From positions 1 through 64,000 of the forward strand of contig JAYNJU010000004.1 in assembly GCA_038110465.1 (NCBI GenBank): DNA of 64,000 nucleotides. Direction: 5' to 3'. The notes under the pieces were generated by a model that did no database searches, was not told where the DNA came from, and saw nothing but the letters and a program-made list of their open reading frames with translations. Of the stretch, positions 44,324-52,367 are shown one piece after another (the first letter of the stretch is position 1; each line of letters opens with the position of its first letter). This stretch comes from Marisimplicoccus sp038110465 (GTDB taxonomy: Bacteria; Bacteroidota; Bacteroidia; Flavobacteriales; Flavobacteriaceae). The position numbers were made by a program, and so were the translations under genes.

Positions 44324-45370
44324 ATGAAAAAAAACCTCTTCCTATTATTTTTTTTAATTAATCTTGGCATCAATGCTCAAGAGTCAACTAAACCTAATAT
44401 AATTATGGTTATTGGAGATGGAATGGGACTATCAGCAATTTCATCTGGTATGTATTCAAATAATAACTACACATCTCTTGAAAGATCTGAATTTATTGGA
44501 TTATCAAAAACTCATTCATACGATAATCTAATAACTGACTCAGCTGCTTCGGCTACAGCTATGGCCTCAGGGGTAAAAACATTTAATAAGGTTATTGGTC
44601 TAGATTCTGACTATAAATCAGTAAAAACTATTCTTGAAATTTGTATGGATTTAGGTTATTCTTCAGGAATTGTTGTCACTTCAAGTATTGTACACGCCTC
44701 TCCTGCATCATATTATGCAAAGGAAAAAAGTAGATATAATTACAATGAGATTGCAAATCAATTATCAAAAAAAGGAGTTAACTTTTTTGTAGGTGGTGGT
44801 GAAAAATATTTCATTGAAAGACCCGATGGTAAAAATTTGATGAACGAAATGAAGGAATATTTTTTTGCAAAGAATATTGATGAATACAGGAATAATAAAT
44901 CTGATAAAATTGGTTTTTTTACCTCTTTTGATGAGCCAATAGAAAAGCATAAAGGTAGAGAACCGGCACTTGATGAAATTGTGGATGCAACACTTTCAAA
45001 GTTTGACTCAATCAACTCCCCCTTTTTTTTACTAATTGAAGGATCACAAATTGATTGGGGGTCCCATGATAATGACCAACCTCATATGATTAGTGAAATG
45101 ATAGAGCTTGATAATACATTAGATAAAGTTTTCGATTATGCTGAAAAAAATAAAAATACCTTAGTAATTATTACAGCTGATCATGAAACTGGAGGTGTAG
45201 CAATAACTGGTGGTAATCTAGATAAATTAAGTGTGGTAAACAGATATGTATCTGGAAGTCATACTGGAACAATGGTGCCTGTATTTAGTTTTGGACCTAA
45301 TTCTTCATATTTTAAAGGTATTTACGATAATACTGAAATTTTTAATAAATTGTTAAGTATAGTTAAGTAA
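44324..45370 (+). CDS. secreted alkaline phosphatase
   Basis: A 348-residue phosphomonoesterase with a signal peptide (MKKNLFLLFFLINLGINAQ). The metal site IGDGMG near 30, the phosphorylated Ser in DSAASATAMASGVKT near 71, IEGSQIDWGSHDND near 239 and ADHETGG near 286 are intact. It belongs to the E. coli PhoA-like group and would release phosphate from organic esters outside the cell. Its stop overlaps the next gene by one base. Confidence 0.93.
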   Translation: MKKNLFLLFFLINLGINAQESTKPNIIMVIGDGMGLSAISSGMYSNNNYTSLERSEFIGLSKTHSYDNLITDSAASATAMASGVKTFNKVIGLDSDYKSVKTILEICMDLGYSSGIVVTSSIVHASPASYYAKEKSRYNYNEIANQLSKKGVNFFVGGGEKYFIERPDGKNLMNEMKEYFFAKNIDEYRNNKSDKIGFFTSFDEPIEKHKGREPALDEIVDATLSKFDSINSPFFLLIEGSQIDWGSHDNDQPHMISEMIELDNTLDKVFDYAEKNKNTLVIITADHETGGVAITGGNLDKLSVVNRYVSGSHTGTMVPVFSFGPNSSYFKGIYDNTEIFNKLLSIVK

Positions 45371-46983
45371 TGAAAAAAGTTCTACTTATAATTTTAATTT
45401 TTACTCTTTCATGTAAAAATGATCCTCAAAATGTTGATATATTAATAACTGGAGGCACAATTCATAATGGAACTGGAATTAAAGGTTTTATTGGAAATGT
45501 TGCTATTAAGGGTGATACTATTTATTATGTAGGTAAAAGCAAAAACTTCATTGCAAGAGACACAATTAATGCATCTTCAAAAATTGTTTCCCCTGGCTTT
45601 ATTAATATGCTAAGTTGGGGATATAATACCTTATTACAGGATGGCAGATCATTAAGTGACTTGAAACAGGGCGTTACTTTAGAAGTTTTTGGAGAGGGAT
45701 CATCACCTGGCCCAACAGGTAATATCGAAGATAATAATTATGTATCGTTTGGTGAAGCAATGGAAAATTTAGAATTAAACGGTATATCTACAAATATTGC
45801 ATCTTATCTAGGTGCAACTACTGTTAGAATCCAAGAGATTGGATATGCAAACAGAAAAGCTACTCCAGATGAAATGGACTCAATGAGAAATATTGTAAAA
45901 ATTTCAATGGAAGAAGGTGCTATAGGTATTGGTTCTTCTCTAATATATGCTCCTGCTGATTATGCTGATACAGATGAACTTATAGAATTATCAAAAGTGG
46001 CATCGTCTTACGGAGGAAGATATATATCTCATATGAGAAATGAAGATTCTAGAGTAGTTGAGGCTGTTTATGAGTTGCTTCAAATCTCAGAAAAAGCAAA
46101 TATTCCTTCACAAATATACCACTTAAAGGCGTCTAGAAAGCCTAATTGGCATTTACTTGATTCAGTAATTACTTTAGTAGAAGATGCTAGACAAAGAGGC
46201 TTAAAAATAACTGCTGACATGTACACCTACCCAGCTTCATCTACTGGTTTAACTGGTGTAATTCCAACATGGGTTCAAGAAGGTGGAAGAGAAGCATGGA
46301 TTAATAGAATGAAAAGGTCTGATATAAGAGAAAGATTATTTGAAGATATCCGAAAAGAATTATCTGAACAACCTCCTGAGGATATACTAATGGTTGGATT
46401 CAATAAACAATCTATGTCAGATAAATATAGAGGTATGACTATTGCAGAGGCAGCAGAAATTAGAGGTGAGTCTCCAGAAGAAGCAATAGTTAATCTAATT
46501 ATTGAGGATGGGAGCAGAATTCAATGTATTTATTTTAGTATGTCAGAAGAAAATGTAAGGAAAAAGATTCAACTTCCCTGGGTATCATTTGACTCAGATG
46601 CAGGTTCATATTCCGATATTTCTAAAGACTTTATTACACATCCAAGAGCATTTGGAAGCTTTGCAAGAGTCCTTGGAAAATATGTTAGAGATGAAAAACT
46701 TATTTCCATGGAAGAGGCAATTAGAAGACTTTCTGGATTTCCAGCAGAAAATCTTGGAATTAAAAAAAGAGGTGTCTTAAAGGAAGGTAATTTCGCAGAT
46801 GTTGTTGTTTTCGATCCCAATATTATTTCTGACAAAGCTACTTTTGAAGAACCACTTCAATTTGCTGTAGGTGTTGAACATGTCATTGTAAATGGTACTC
46901 CTGTAATTAGTAATGGTGATCATACTGGAGAGTTTCCCGGAAGATTTGTGAAAGGTCCTGGATATAACCCTCAACTGCCATGA
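45370..46983 (+). CDS. N-acyl-D-amino-acid deacylase family amidohydrolase, lipoprotein
   Basis: A 537-residue envelope protein with a lipobox ending LSC (Cys16). The N-terminal DILITGGTIHNGTG and the later SPGFINMLSWG (a metal site normally DxHxH, here altered to MLS) mark the amidohydrolase fold of the D-aminoacylase group. SHMRNEDSRVVEAV, QIYHLKASRKPNW and a C-terminal SGFPAENLGIKKRGVLKEG are family features. Loss of the first His pair resembles other D-aminoacylase relatives with a mononuclear metal site. Substrate unknown; D-amino acids from peptidoglycan are possible. Confidence 0.82.
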   Translation: MKKVLLIILIFTLSCKNDPQNVDILITGGTIHNGTGIKGFIGNVAIKGDTIYYVGKSKNFIARDTINASSKIVSPGFINMLSWGYNTLLQDGRSLSDLKQGVTLEVFGEGSSPGPTGNIEDNNYVSFGEAMENLELNGISTNIASYLGATTVRIQEIGYANRKATPDEMDSMRNIVKISMEEGAIGIGSSLIYAPADYADTDELIELSKVASSYGGRYISHMRNEDSRVVEAVYELLQISEKANIPSQIYHLKASRKPNWHLLDSVITLVEDARQRGLKITADMYTYPASSTGLTGVIPTWVQEGGREAWINRMKRSDIRERLFEDIRKELSEQPPEDILMVGFNKQSMSDKYRGMTIAEAAEIRGESPEEAIVNLIIEDGSRIQCIYFSMSEENVRKKIQLPWVSFDSDAGSYSDISKDFITHPRAFGSFARVLGKYVRDEKLISMEEAIRRLSGFPAENLGIKKRGVLKEGNFADVVVFDPNIISDKATFEEPLQFAVGVEHVIVNGTPVISNGDHTGEFPGRFVKGPGYNPQLP

Positions 46984-47219
46984 TTAATAAAATATTTAAT
47001 TCTGATAAGTATATCAGATTAAATCTTACAATAATTGCTTCATGCATTTTTTTAGTTTGCTTTTTTGTTCTTTCAATGATTATTTATGTAAATATTTCAA
47101 ATTTATACTCTAGTAATGAAGAAATAAGCCCTACAGAGAAGCATAGAGTTCAACATCAAGAAGAAGCTGAAAAACTTGATGAAATAATCAGGCTTCTTAA
47201 AGAAATTCAAGAATTGTGA
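46980..47219 (+). CDS. small single-helix membrane protein, first of a tandem pair
   Basis: A 79-residue protein with FNSDKYIRLNLTII at the N-terminus, one transmembrane helix (about residues 15-40) and a charged C-terminal helix HRVQHQEEAEKLDEIIRLLKEI. The next gene is a paralogue with the same layout. The ATG overlaps the preceding amidohydrolase stop by 4 bases. I do not recognise a family. The C-terminal amphipathic helix suggests oligomerisation or an interaction with a partner. Confidence 0.6.
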   Translation: MINKIFNSDKYIRLNLTIIASCIFLVCFFVLSMIIYVNISNLYSSNEEISPTEKHRVQHQEEAEKLDEIIRLLKEIQEL

Positions 47220-47500
47220 GATTATTAGATTTTTATAATTCAGATAGATACATAAAAGTACTTTTAACTTTTATTTCAATAATTTCAAGCCTTTTTACAA
47301 TAGGTTTTATAACAATTGTGAGTCTTGGTTTTTTTGTTTTCGGACCTATGGAGGATTTAGAAAGAGAAAATTACAGAAAGGAAAATCATTATATAAGTCA
47401 TGAAAATCAAATGGATCAAATGGATCAAATAATTGGTTTATTAAAAAAATTTAAAGAAGAAAAAGTGCGGGTGAAGGGACTCGAACCCCCATGCTGTTAG
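47216..47500 (+). CDS. small membrane protein, second of a tandem pair, running into tRNA-Leu
   Basis: A 94-residue protein starting GTG at 47216 that overlaps the first by 4 bases. It repeats the pattern YNSDRYIKVLLTFIS, one hydrophobic segment, then HENQMDQMDQIIGLLKKFKEE. The last 11 residues (VRVKGLEPPCC) are read from DNA that belongs to the tRNA-Leu gene on the other strand. The family layout ends just before them, so the tail may be an accident of the missing stop. Function unknown. Confidence 0.55.
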   Translation: MRLLDFYNSDRYIKVLLTFISIISSLFTIGFITIVSLGFFVFGPMEDLERENYRKENHYISHENQMDQMDQIIGLLKKFKEEKVRVKGLEPPCC

Positions 47501-47547
47501 GCACTAGATCCTAAGTCTAGCGTGTCTACCAATTTCACCACACCCGC
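47466..47547 (-). tRNA. tRNA-Leu (anticodon UAG)
   Basis: The minus strand folds as a leucine tRNA: acceptor arms GCGGGTG (47541-47547) and CACCCGC (47467-47473), discriminator A at 47466, anticodon stem CTAGA/TCTAG with loop CTTAGGA (anticodon TAG), a long variable arm and a TTCGAGT T-loop. CCA is not encoded. It reads CUA and probably other CUN codons. A -7-like box TATATTTG lies upstream, and a short T-run follows the 3' end. Confidence 0.95.
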
Positions 47548-47557
47548 AAAAGGAGAA

Positions 47558-47565
47558 CAAATATA
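47558..47565 (-). promoter_or_regulatory. -7 box TATATTTG for tRNA-Leu
   Basis: Perfect TAnnTTTG on the minus strand, 10 bases before the tRNA 5' end. No -33 element seen. Confidence 0.35.
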
Positions 47566-47591
47566 AATAAGTTTTTAAATATAAATTAAAC

Positions 47592-48965
47592 ATGAGTACA
47601 TTATCTGAAAAGGAAAAAGAAAAATATTTAGATCAACTTTTTGAGTTTTTAAAATTGCCATCAATTAGCGCTGATTCAAGATATAAAAGTGATATGCTAA
47701 AAACAGCAAAATGGTTATCAAATCAACTTTTAAACTCAGGCTGTGAAATATCAGAAATATATGAAACAGATGGGCATCCTATTGTCTATGGAGAAAAGAT
47801 GGTTGATATCTCTTATCCTACTATTTTAGTTTATGGTCATTATGATGTTCAACCTCCTGATCCAGTTGAACTATGGACAAACCCTCCTTTTGATCCAATC
47901 ATTAAGGAAACCAAGATTCATCCTGAAGGCGCGATTTTTGCAAGAGGTTCATGTGATGATAAAGGTCAAGTATTTATGCACTTAAAAGCCTTTGAACAGC
48001 TTATTAAAAAAGAAGAGTTAAAATGTAATGTCAAATTTATGATTGAGGGAGAAGAAGAGGTTGGTAGTGAAAACCTTGAAAAGTTTTTAAGAGAAAATAA
48101 GTCTTTATTAAATGCAGATGTAATATTAATTTCAGATACCGGATTAAGCAGTTTAGAAAATCCAACTTTTACTGTTGGACTAAGAGGTTTGTCTTATATG
48201 GAAATTGAGATTACTGGTCCTAATAGAGATCTTCACTCAGGAACATATGGGGGAACACTTGCTAATCCGATTAATACTCTTTCTCAGATAATTAGTTCAC
48301 TTATTGATGATGATGGGAAGATTACTATACCCGGATTTTATGATGATGTGATAGAGATTGAGAAAAGTAAAAGAGATGAAATTGAAAAAGAATCAAATTT
48401 TGATGAAGATAATCTTAAAAAATCTTTGGGGTTATTAAATCTTAAAGGAGAAGCTGGTTATACAACACTAGAAAGAAAGTCAATTAGGCCAACTTTAGAC
48501 GTTAATGGAATTTGGGGTGGCTATACAGGCGAAGGATCTAAAACAGTTATTCCTAGTAAAGCAAGTGCAAAAATTTCTATGAGGTTAGTTCCAAATCAAG
48601 ATTGGAAACAAATAAGTGAATTATTTATTAAACATATAAAAAAAATTACCCCAAAATATGTAAGTGTAAAAGTGACTACTCATCATGGAGGGAATCCATA
48701 TGTTACTCCAGAAGATTTTAAAGGTTACACTTCTGCTTTTAAAGCATATAAAGATAACTTTGGAAAAACCCCAATCCCTCAAAAAGATGGAGGGAGCATT
48801 CCTATTGTTCCTATGTTTGAAACTATTTTAGGAATTAAGACAGTCCTAATGGGATTTGGTCTTGATAGTGACGCAATCCATTCGCCTGATGAAAACTTTG
48901 GAGTCAAAAACTTTTTTATTGGTATTGATACTATACAAAGTTTTTATAAACATTTTGGAAGTTAA
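47592..48965 (+). CDS. M20 family dipeptidase
   Basis: A 457-residue metallopeptidase with ArgE/DapE/CPG2-type motifs: VYGHYDVQPPDP near residue 84, the bridging Asp in GSCDDKGQ near 120, the catalytic Glu pair EGEEEVGSENL near 152, and ISDTG for the next ligand. A dimerisation domain follows (residues about 200-370). The sequence fits the carnosinase-like/CNDP group acting on dipeptides in the cytoplasm. It overlaps ruvC by 4 bases at the stops. Confidence 0.93.
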   Translation: MSTLSEKEKEKYLDQLFEFLKLPSISADSRYKSDMLKTAKWLSNQLLNSGCEISEIYETDGHPIVYGEKMVDISYPTILVYGHYDVQPPDPVELWTNPPFDPIIKETKIHPEGAIFARGSCDDKGQVFMHLKAFEQLIKKEELKCNVKFMIEGEEEVGSENLEKFLRENKSLLNADVILISDTGLSSLENPTFTVGLRGLSYMEIEITGPNRDLHSGTYGGTLANPINTLSQIISSLIDDDGKITIPGFYDDVIEIEKSKRDEIEKESNFDEDNLKKSLGLLNLKGEAGYTTLERKSIRPTLDVNGIWGGYTGEGSKTVIPSKASAKISMRLVPNQDWKQISELFIKHIKKITPKYVSVKVTTHHGGNPYVTPEDFKGYTSAFKAYKDNFGKTPIPQKDGGSIPIVPMFETILGIKTVLMGFGLDSDAIHSPDENFGVKNFFIGIDTIQSFYKHFGS

Positions 48966-49522
48966 TTTATTTTATCTGGATTTTTCTTAATAAAACTTGA
49001 CCAGTTTGAAAATTGTTTTTTTGAATTACTATTGTTCAAATTAAAATAGTGACATACAGCAGCTGCAAGCCCATCAGTAGAATCTAAATTTTTTGGCATT
49101 TCTTTAATATCAAGCATTGATTTTAACATTTTTGCCACTTGTTCTTTAGTTGAATTACCATTACCAGTAATTGACATTTTTATTTTTTTAGGAGAGTACT
49201 CTGTTATTGGTATTTCATGGTTTAAAGCAGCAGCCATTGAAACTCCTTGAGCCCTTCCAAGCTTTAACATAGATTGAACATTTTTTCCAAAGAATGGTGA
49301 TTCAATTGCCACTTGATCAGGAGAGTATTTATTGATAATTTCAGTGGTTTTTTTAAAAATATTGGACAGCTTTAAGCTATGATCGTCATTTTTTGATAGT
49401 TTAAATTCAATTAAATCTATAAGTTCAATATTTTTTTTCTGAACTTTTATAATTCCATAACCAGTAATGTTTGTGCCAGGATCAATTCCCATTATTATTA
49501 TATCATCAGATTTTTTAATCAT
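48962..49522 (-). CDS. ruvC: Holliday junction endodeoxyribonuclease RuvC
   Basis: This dimeric Mg-dependent resolvase cleaves four-way junctions with RuvAB. The 186-residue protein has the acidic motif MGIDPGTNITGYGII at the N-terminus, the Glu in VAIESPFFGKN near residue 75, and a C-terminal catalytic cluster around STDGLAAAVCHY. Its ATG overlaps the upstream lipoprotein gene by 8 bases. Confidence 0.95.
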   Translation of the reverse strand: MIKKSDDIIIMGIDPGTNITGYGIIKVQKKNIELIDLIEFKLSKNDDHSLKLSNIFKKTTEIINKYSPDQVAIESPFFGKNVQSMLKLGRAQGVSMAAALNHEIPITEYSPKKIKMSITGNGNSTKEQVAKMLKSMLDIKEMPKNLDSTDGLAAAVCHYFNLNNSNSKKQFSNWSSFIKKNPDKIN

Positions 49523-50024
49523 AATTTAATTTAAATGGTAGATCAAATTTAACTTCTACAAACTCTCCAACATTAGTTTTTATTGCAGGCAAAGCTTGCC
49601 TTATATTCTCAACAGCTTGTTTTAAGATAGAAATTAAATCTTCATCTAGATTTTCATTAGGAGTAACCTGTAAAAGATTAAAATTACCCTCTGAATCAAT
49701 TATTATTGTCAAAATATATTCAGTATTATCAATTGGAAATATTTTATCAATCAAATAATTATTCATATCATATTCTATAGTATTTGTAAAGCAATTAATT
49801 TGTTCATTTATAATTAAATTTTCACATTCAGAAAAAGTCGGAAATTGGTCATTTTCAGACCAATTAGAAGCAGAAATTATATCAGATTCTGGGACCTTTA
49901 TATTATTAGTATTACATGAAGATGTAAAAACTATAAAAAATAATATTATAAAAAAATATGATTCGTAAACCTTAATTAACCTAAGCACATATAAAATTAC
50001 GATTTTTTTATAGCTTTGTCCCAT
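49515..50024 (-). CDS. predicted lipoprotein with a TonB-C-like domain
   Basis: A 169-residue protein with an N-terminal hydrophobic segment ending in a lipobox-like TSSC (Cys37). The rest, FPTFSECENL...CFTNTIEYDMNNYLI and ILTIIIDSEGNFNLLQV, has the pattern of flavobacterial TonB C-terminal domains, without a proline-rich stalk. It may be a periplasmic partner or a protein-protein module. The start at 50024 overlaps the start of the divergent small-protein gene at 50023; GTG within the MGQSYKKIVIL...VLRL stretch is an alternative. Confidence 0.6.
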   Translation of the reverse strand: MGQSYKKIVILYVLRLIKVYESYFFIILFFIVFTSSCNTNNIKVPESDIISASNWSENDQFPTFSECENLIINEQINCFTNTIEYDMNNYLIDKIFPIDNTEYILTIIIDSEGNFNLLQVTPNENLDEDLISILKQAVENIRQALPAIKTNVGEFVEVKFDLPFKLNYD

Positions 50025-50214
50025 GGAGGTATTTCTAATCTCAATAGTTTTAATAGGGCTTGCATTTTCTGGGATTGCTATTAAATTAATTTTTAAAAAA
50101 AAAGGGGAATTTTCTGGAACTTGTGCCAGTCAAAATCCTTTTTTGAATAACTCCGATCAACCTTGTAGTATTTGTGGTAAGATTCCCTCAAATTCAGAGT
50201 GTTCTAAGGATTAA
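50023..50214 (+). CDS. small membrane protein with four cysteines (Bacteroidota family)
   Basis: A 63-residue protein with one N-terminal transmembrane helix (residues 3-24), then KKKGEFSGTCASQNP, then CSIC and a final Cys: cysteines at 34, 48, 51 and 60. Similar small proteins of the form GTCASQxPFLN...CxxCGK recur in flavobacteria. The layout, one helix plus four Cys, recalls NqrM, which inserts iron in Na+-NQR. The sequence is not obviously the same family, so a metal-delivery role is inference. It ends two bases before an Nramp-like transporter. Confidence 0.7.
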   Translation: MEVFLISIVLIGLAFSGIAIKLIFKKKGEFSGTCASQNPFLNNSDQPCSICGKIPSNSECSKD

Positions 50215-50216
50215 TA

Positions 50217-51431
50217 ATGATAAAAACAATTTCAAAGCTAGGGCCAGGATTACTTTTTGCTGGTGCAGCTATTGGTGTATCTCATTTAGTTCAATCAACA
50301 AGAGCAGGTGCAGATTTTGGATTTGGATTAATATGGGCTTTAATACTTGTAAATTTGTTTAAGTATCCTTTTTTTCAATATGGCCCTAGATATGCAATTG
50401 CAACTGGAGAGAGTCTCTTAGATGGATATTATAAAATAGGTAAACCATTCCTATTAGCTTACTTTATTTTAAATCTTTTAACAATGTTTACCATTCAAAC
50501 TGCTGTTACAATTGTTACCGCAGGGCTTGCATCAAGCTTATTTGGCTTTACTGATAATATGGTTGTTTGGTCTCTTATAATTACTGTATCATGTTATATA
50601 ATCTTACTAGTAGGTAAATATCGATTATTAGATAAAATGATAAAAGTTATTATTTTAATTTTGGCAATTAGTACACTTTTTTCTACAGGAATCGCATCAA
50701 CTAATACAATTGATTCTTATGACTTTAATCAGATTTTTCCAACTGGTAGTGGTTTAATTTTTTTAGTAGCATTTATGGGATGGATGCCAGCTCCTCTTGA
50801 TATATCAATTTGGCATTCTATTTGGACCATAGAAAAAAATAAAAATCAGAAGATTACATATAAGGACAGTTTCTTCGATTTTAATGTAGGATATATTGCA
50901 ACTGTTATATTAGGAATATGTTTTGTTAGTTTAGGTGCTCTTGTAATGTTTAACTCTGGTGTTAGCTTTTCTAGTAGCGGAAGTGTTTTTGCAGGTCAAC
51001 TAATTGAATTATATACAACTAATCTTGGAGAAAGTTTTTATTTAATAATTTCATTATGCGCATTTACCACAATGTTAAGCACAACTATTACAACATTAGA
51101 TGCGTCTCCAAGAACAATGTCAAGGGCTACTCAATTATTAATTAATAATTCAAAAAATAATTATTATTTCCATTGGATTTCAATTCTTGCAATTGGAACA
51201 ATGTTAATTTTTTATTTTTTACTTTCTGAGATGGGTACTTTGGTAGAAATTGCCACAGTTTTATCTTTCATTACAGCTCCATTTTACGCGATTTTAAATT
51301 ATAAATTGGTTACAAGCACCAATATGCCAGATGAATTCAAACCAAAAAAAAATCTAAGAATTCTAAGCATTACCGGTATATTATTTTTAACAGTTTTTGC
51401 TCTTGGCTACATTTTGACTAGGTTTATTTAG
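50217..51431 (+). CDS. Nramp-family transporter with a non-canonical metal site
   Basis: A 404-residue membrane protein of about 11 helices that aligns to Nramp divalent-metal transporters: LGPGLLFAGAAIGVSHLVQSTRAGADFGFGLIW in helix 1 and MGWMPAPLDISIWHS in helix 6. The metal-binding DPGN of helix 1 is replaced by GVSH, and the MPH of helix 6 is MPA. The metal ligands of classical Mn/Fe transporters are therefore not conserved. It may move another metal or a different substrate. Its start follows the four-Cys protein gene by 2 bases. Confidence 0.82.
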   Translation: MIKTISKLGPGLLFAGAAIGVSHLVQSTRAGADFGFGLIWALILVNLFKYPFFQYGPRYAIATGESLLDGYYKIGKPFLLAYFILNLLTMFTIQTAVTIVTAGLASSLFGFTDNMVVWSLIITVSCYIILLVGKYRLLDKMIKVIILILAISTLFSTGIASTNTIDSYDFNQIFPTGSGLIFLVAFMGWMPAPLDISIWHSIWTIEKNKNQKITYKDSFFDFNVGYIATVILGICFVSLGALVMFNSGVSFSSSGSVFAGQLIELYTTNLGESFYLIISLCAFTTMLSTTITTLDASPRTMSRATQLLINNSKNNYYFHWISILAIGTMLIFYFLLSEMGTLVEIATVLSFITAPFYAILNYKLVTSTNMPDEFKPKKNLRILSITGILFLTVFALGYILTRFI

Positions 51432-51443
51432 TTTGTATCTTTG
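51413..51443 (+). promoter_or_regulatory. promoter of lipA
   Basis: TTTG (51413-51416), 19 bases, then TATCTTTG (51436-51443), a complete -33/-7 match lying partly in the end of the transporter gene. The ATG is 6 bases beyond, predicting a leaderless message. Confidence 0.7.
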
Positions 51444-51449
51444 CTTAAT

Positions 51450-52367
51450 ATGTCTGAGACAAAAACAGTAAATAATGGTTGGGTTAAACTAAATTTACCT
51501 AAACCTGATAAAAAGGATAACCCTAGAACAAAAAAGCCAGATTGGATAAGAGTTAAACTTCCTATTGGAAAAAAATATACCCAATTAAGAGGTACAGTTG
51601 AGAAGAATAATCTCCATACAATATGTGTTTCAGGCAACTGTCCTAATATGGGAGAATGTTGGACTGAAGGAACAGCAACATTTATGATTTTAGGAAATAT
51701 ATGTACAAGGTCATGTGGGTTTTGTAATGTACAAACGGGTAGTCCTTTACCTGCAGATGAACTTGAACCTTTTAAAGTTGCAAGATCAATTAATATAATG
51801 GGGGTAAAACACGCAGTGATTACTTCAGTTGACAGAGATGATCTCAAAGATGGTGGATCGATAATATGGGCAGAGACTATAAAAGCAATAAGAGATCTAA
51901 ATCCAGGCACAACTATTGAAACTTTAATTCCAGATTTTAAGGGTGAAACCCAAAATATTAATAGAATAATAGAAGTTAATCCAGAAGTTGTTTCACATAA
52001 TTTGGAAACTGTAAGAAGGTTGACTAGAGAGGTTAGAATTCAAGCCAAATACGATAGAAGTCTTGAGGTGCTTAAATATCTTAAGGAAAATGGAATTAAC
52101 AGAACAAAGTCAGGTATTATGCTAGGTTTAGGTGAAAAAAAAGAAGAAGTAATTGAAACCTTGGAAGATCTTAGAAATGTCCATGTAGATATTGTTACTC
52201 TAGGTCAATATTTACAACCTACTACAAAGCATTTACCTATATCTAATTTTATTCCTCCTTCTGAATTTAATGAATATGAATCGATTGCAAAAAAAATGGG
52301 TTTTAGACATGTTGAAAGTGGACCTTTAGTAAGATCTTCATATAAAGCTCATAAACATATCTATTAA
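51450..52367 (+). CDS. lipA: lipoyl synthase
   Basis: This radical-SAM enzyme inserts two sulfurs into protein-bound octanoate. The 305-residue protein has the auxiliary cluster cysteines in CVSGNCPNMGECW, the radical-SAM motif CTRSCGFC (CxxxCxxC), and a C-terminal RSSY that ligates the auxiliary cluster. ATG 51450 (MSETKTVNNGW) is used; a TTG three codons upstream falls inside the -7 box. It converges on lpxK with a 4-base overlap. Confidence 0.96.
   Translation: MSETKTVNNGWVKLNLPKPDKKDNPRTKKPDWIRVKLPIGKKYTQLRGTVEKNNLHTICVSGNCPNMGECWTEGTATFMILGNICTRSCGFCNVQTGSPLPADELEPFKVARSINIMGVKHAVITSVDRDDLKDGGSIIWAETIKAIRDLNPGTTIETLIPDFKGETQNINRIIEVNPEVVSHNLETVRRLTREVRIQAKYDRSLEVLKYLKENGINRTKSGIMLGLGEKKEEVIETLEDLRNVHVDIVTLGQYLQPTTKHLPISNFIPPSEFNEYESIAKKMGFRHVESGPLVRSSYKAHKHIY

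Noticed and set aside
46980..47500. The tandem small membrane proteins as a toxin-antitoxin pair
   Set aside because: Both have the same layout, with a transmembrane segment, and no toxin or antitoxin motif; they look like paralogues and not like two partners.
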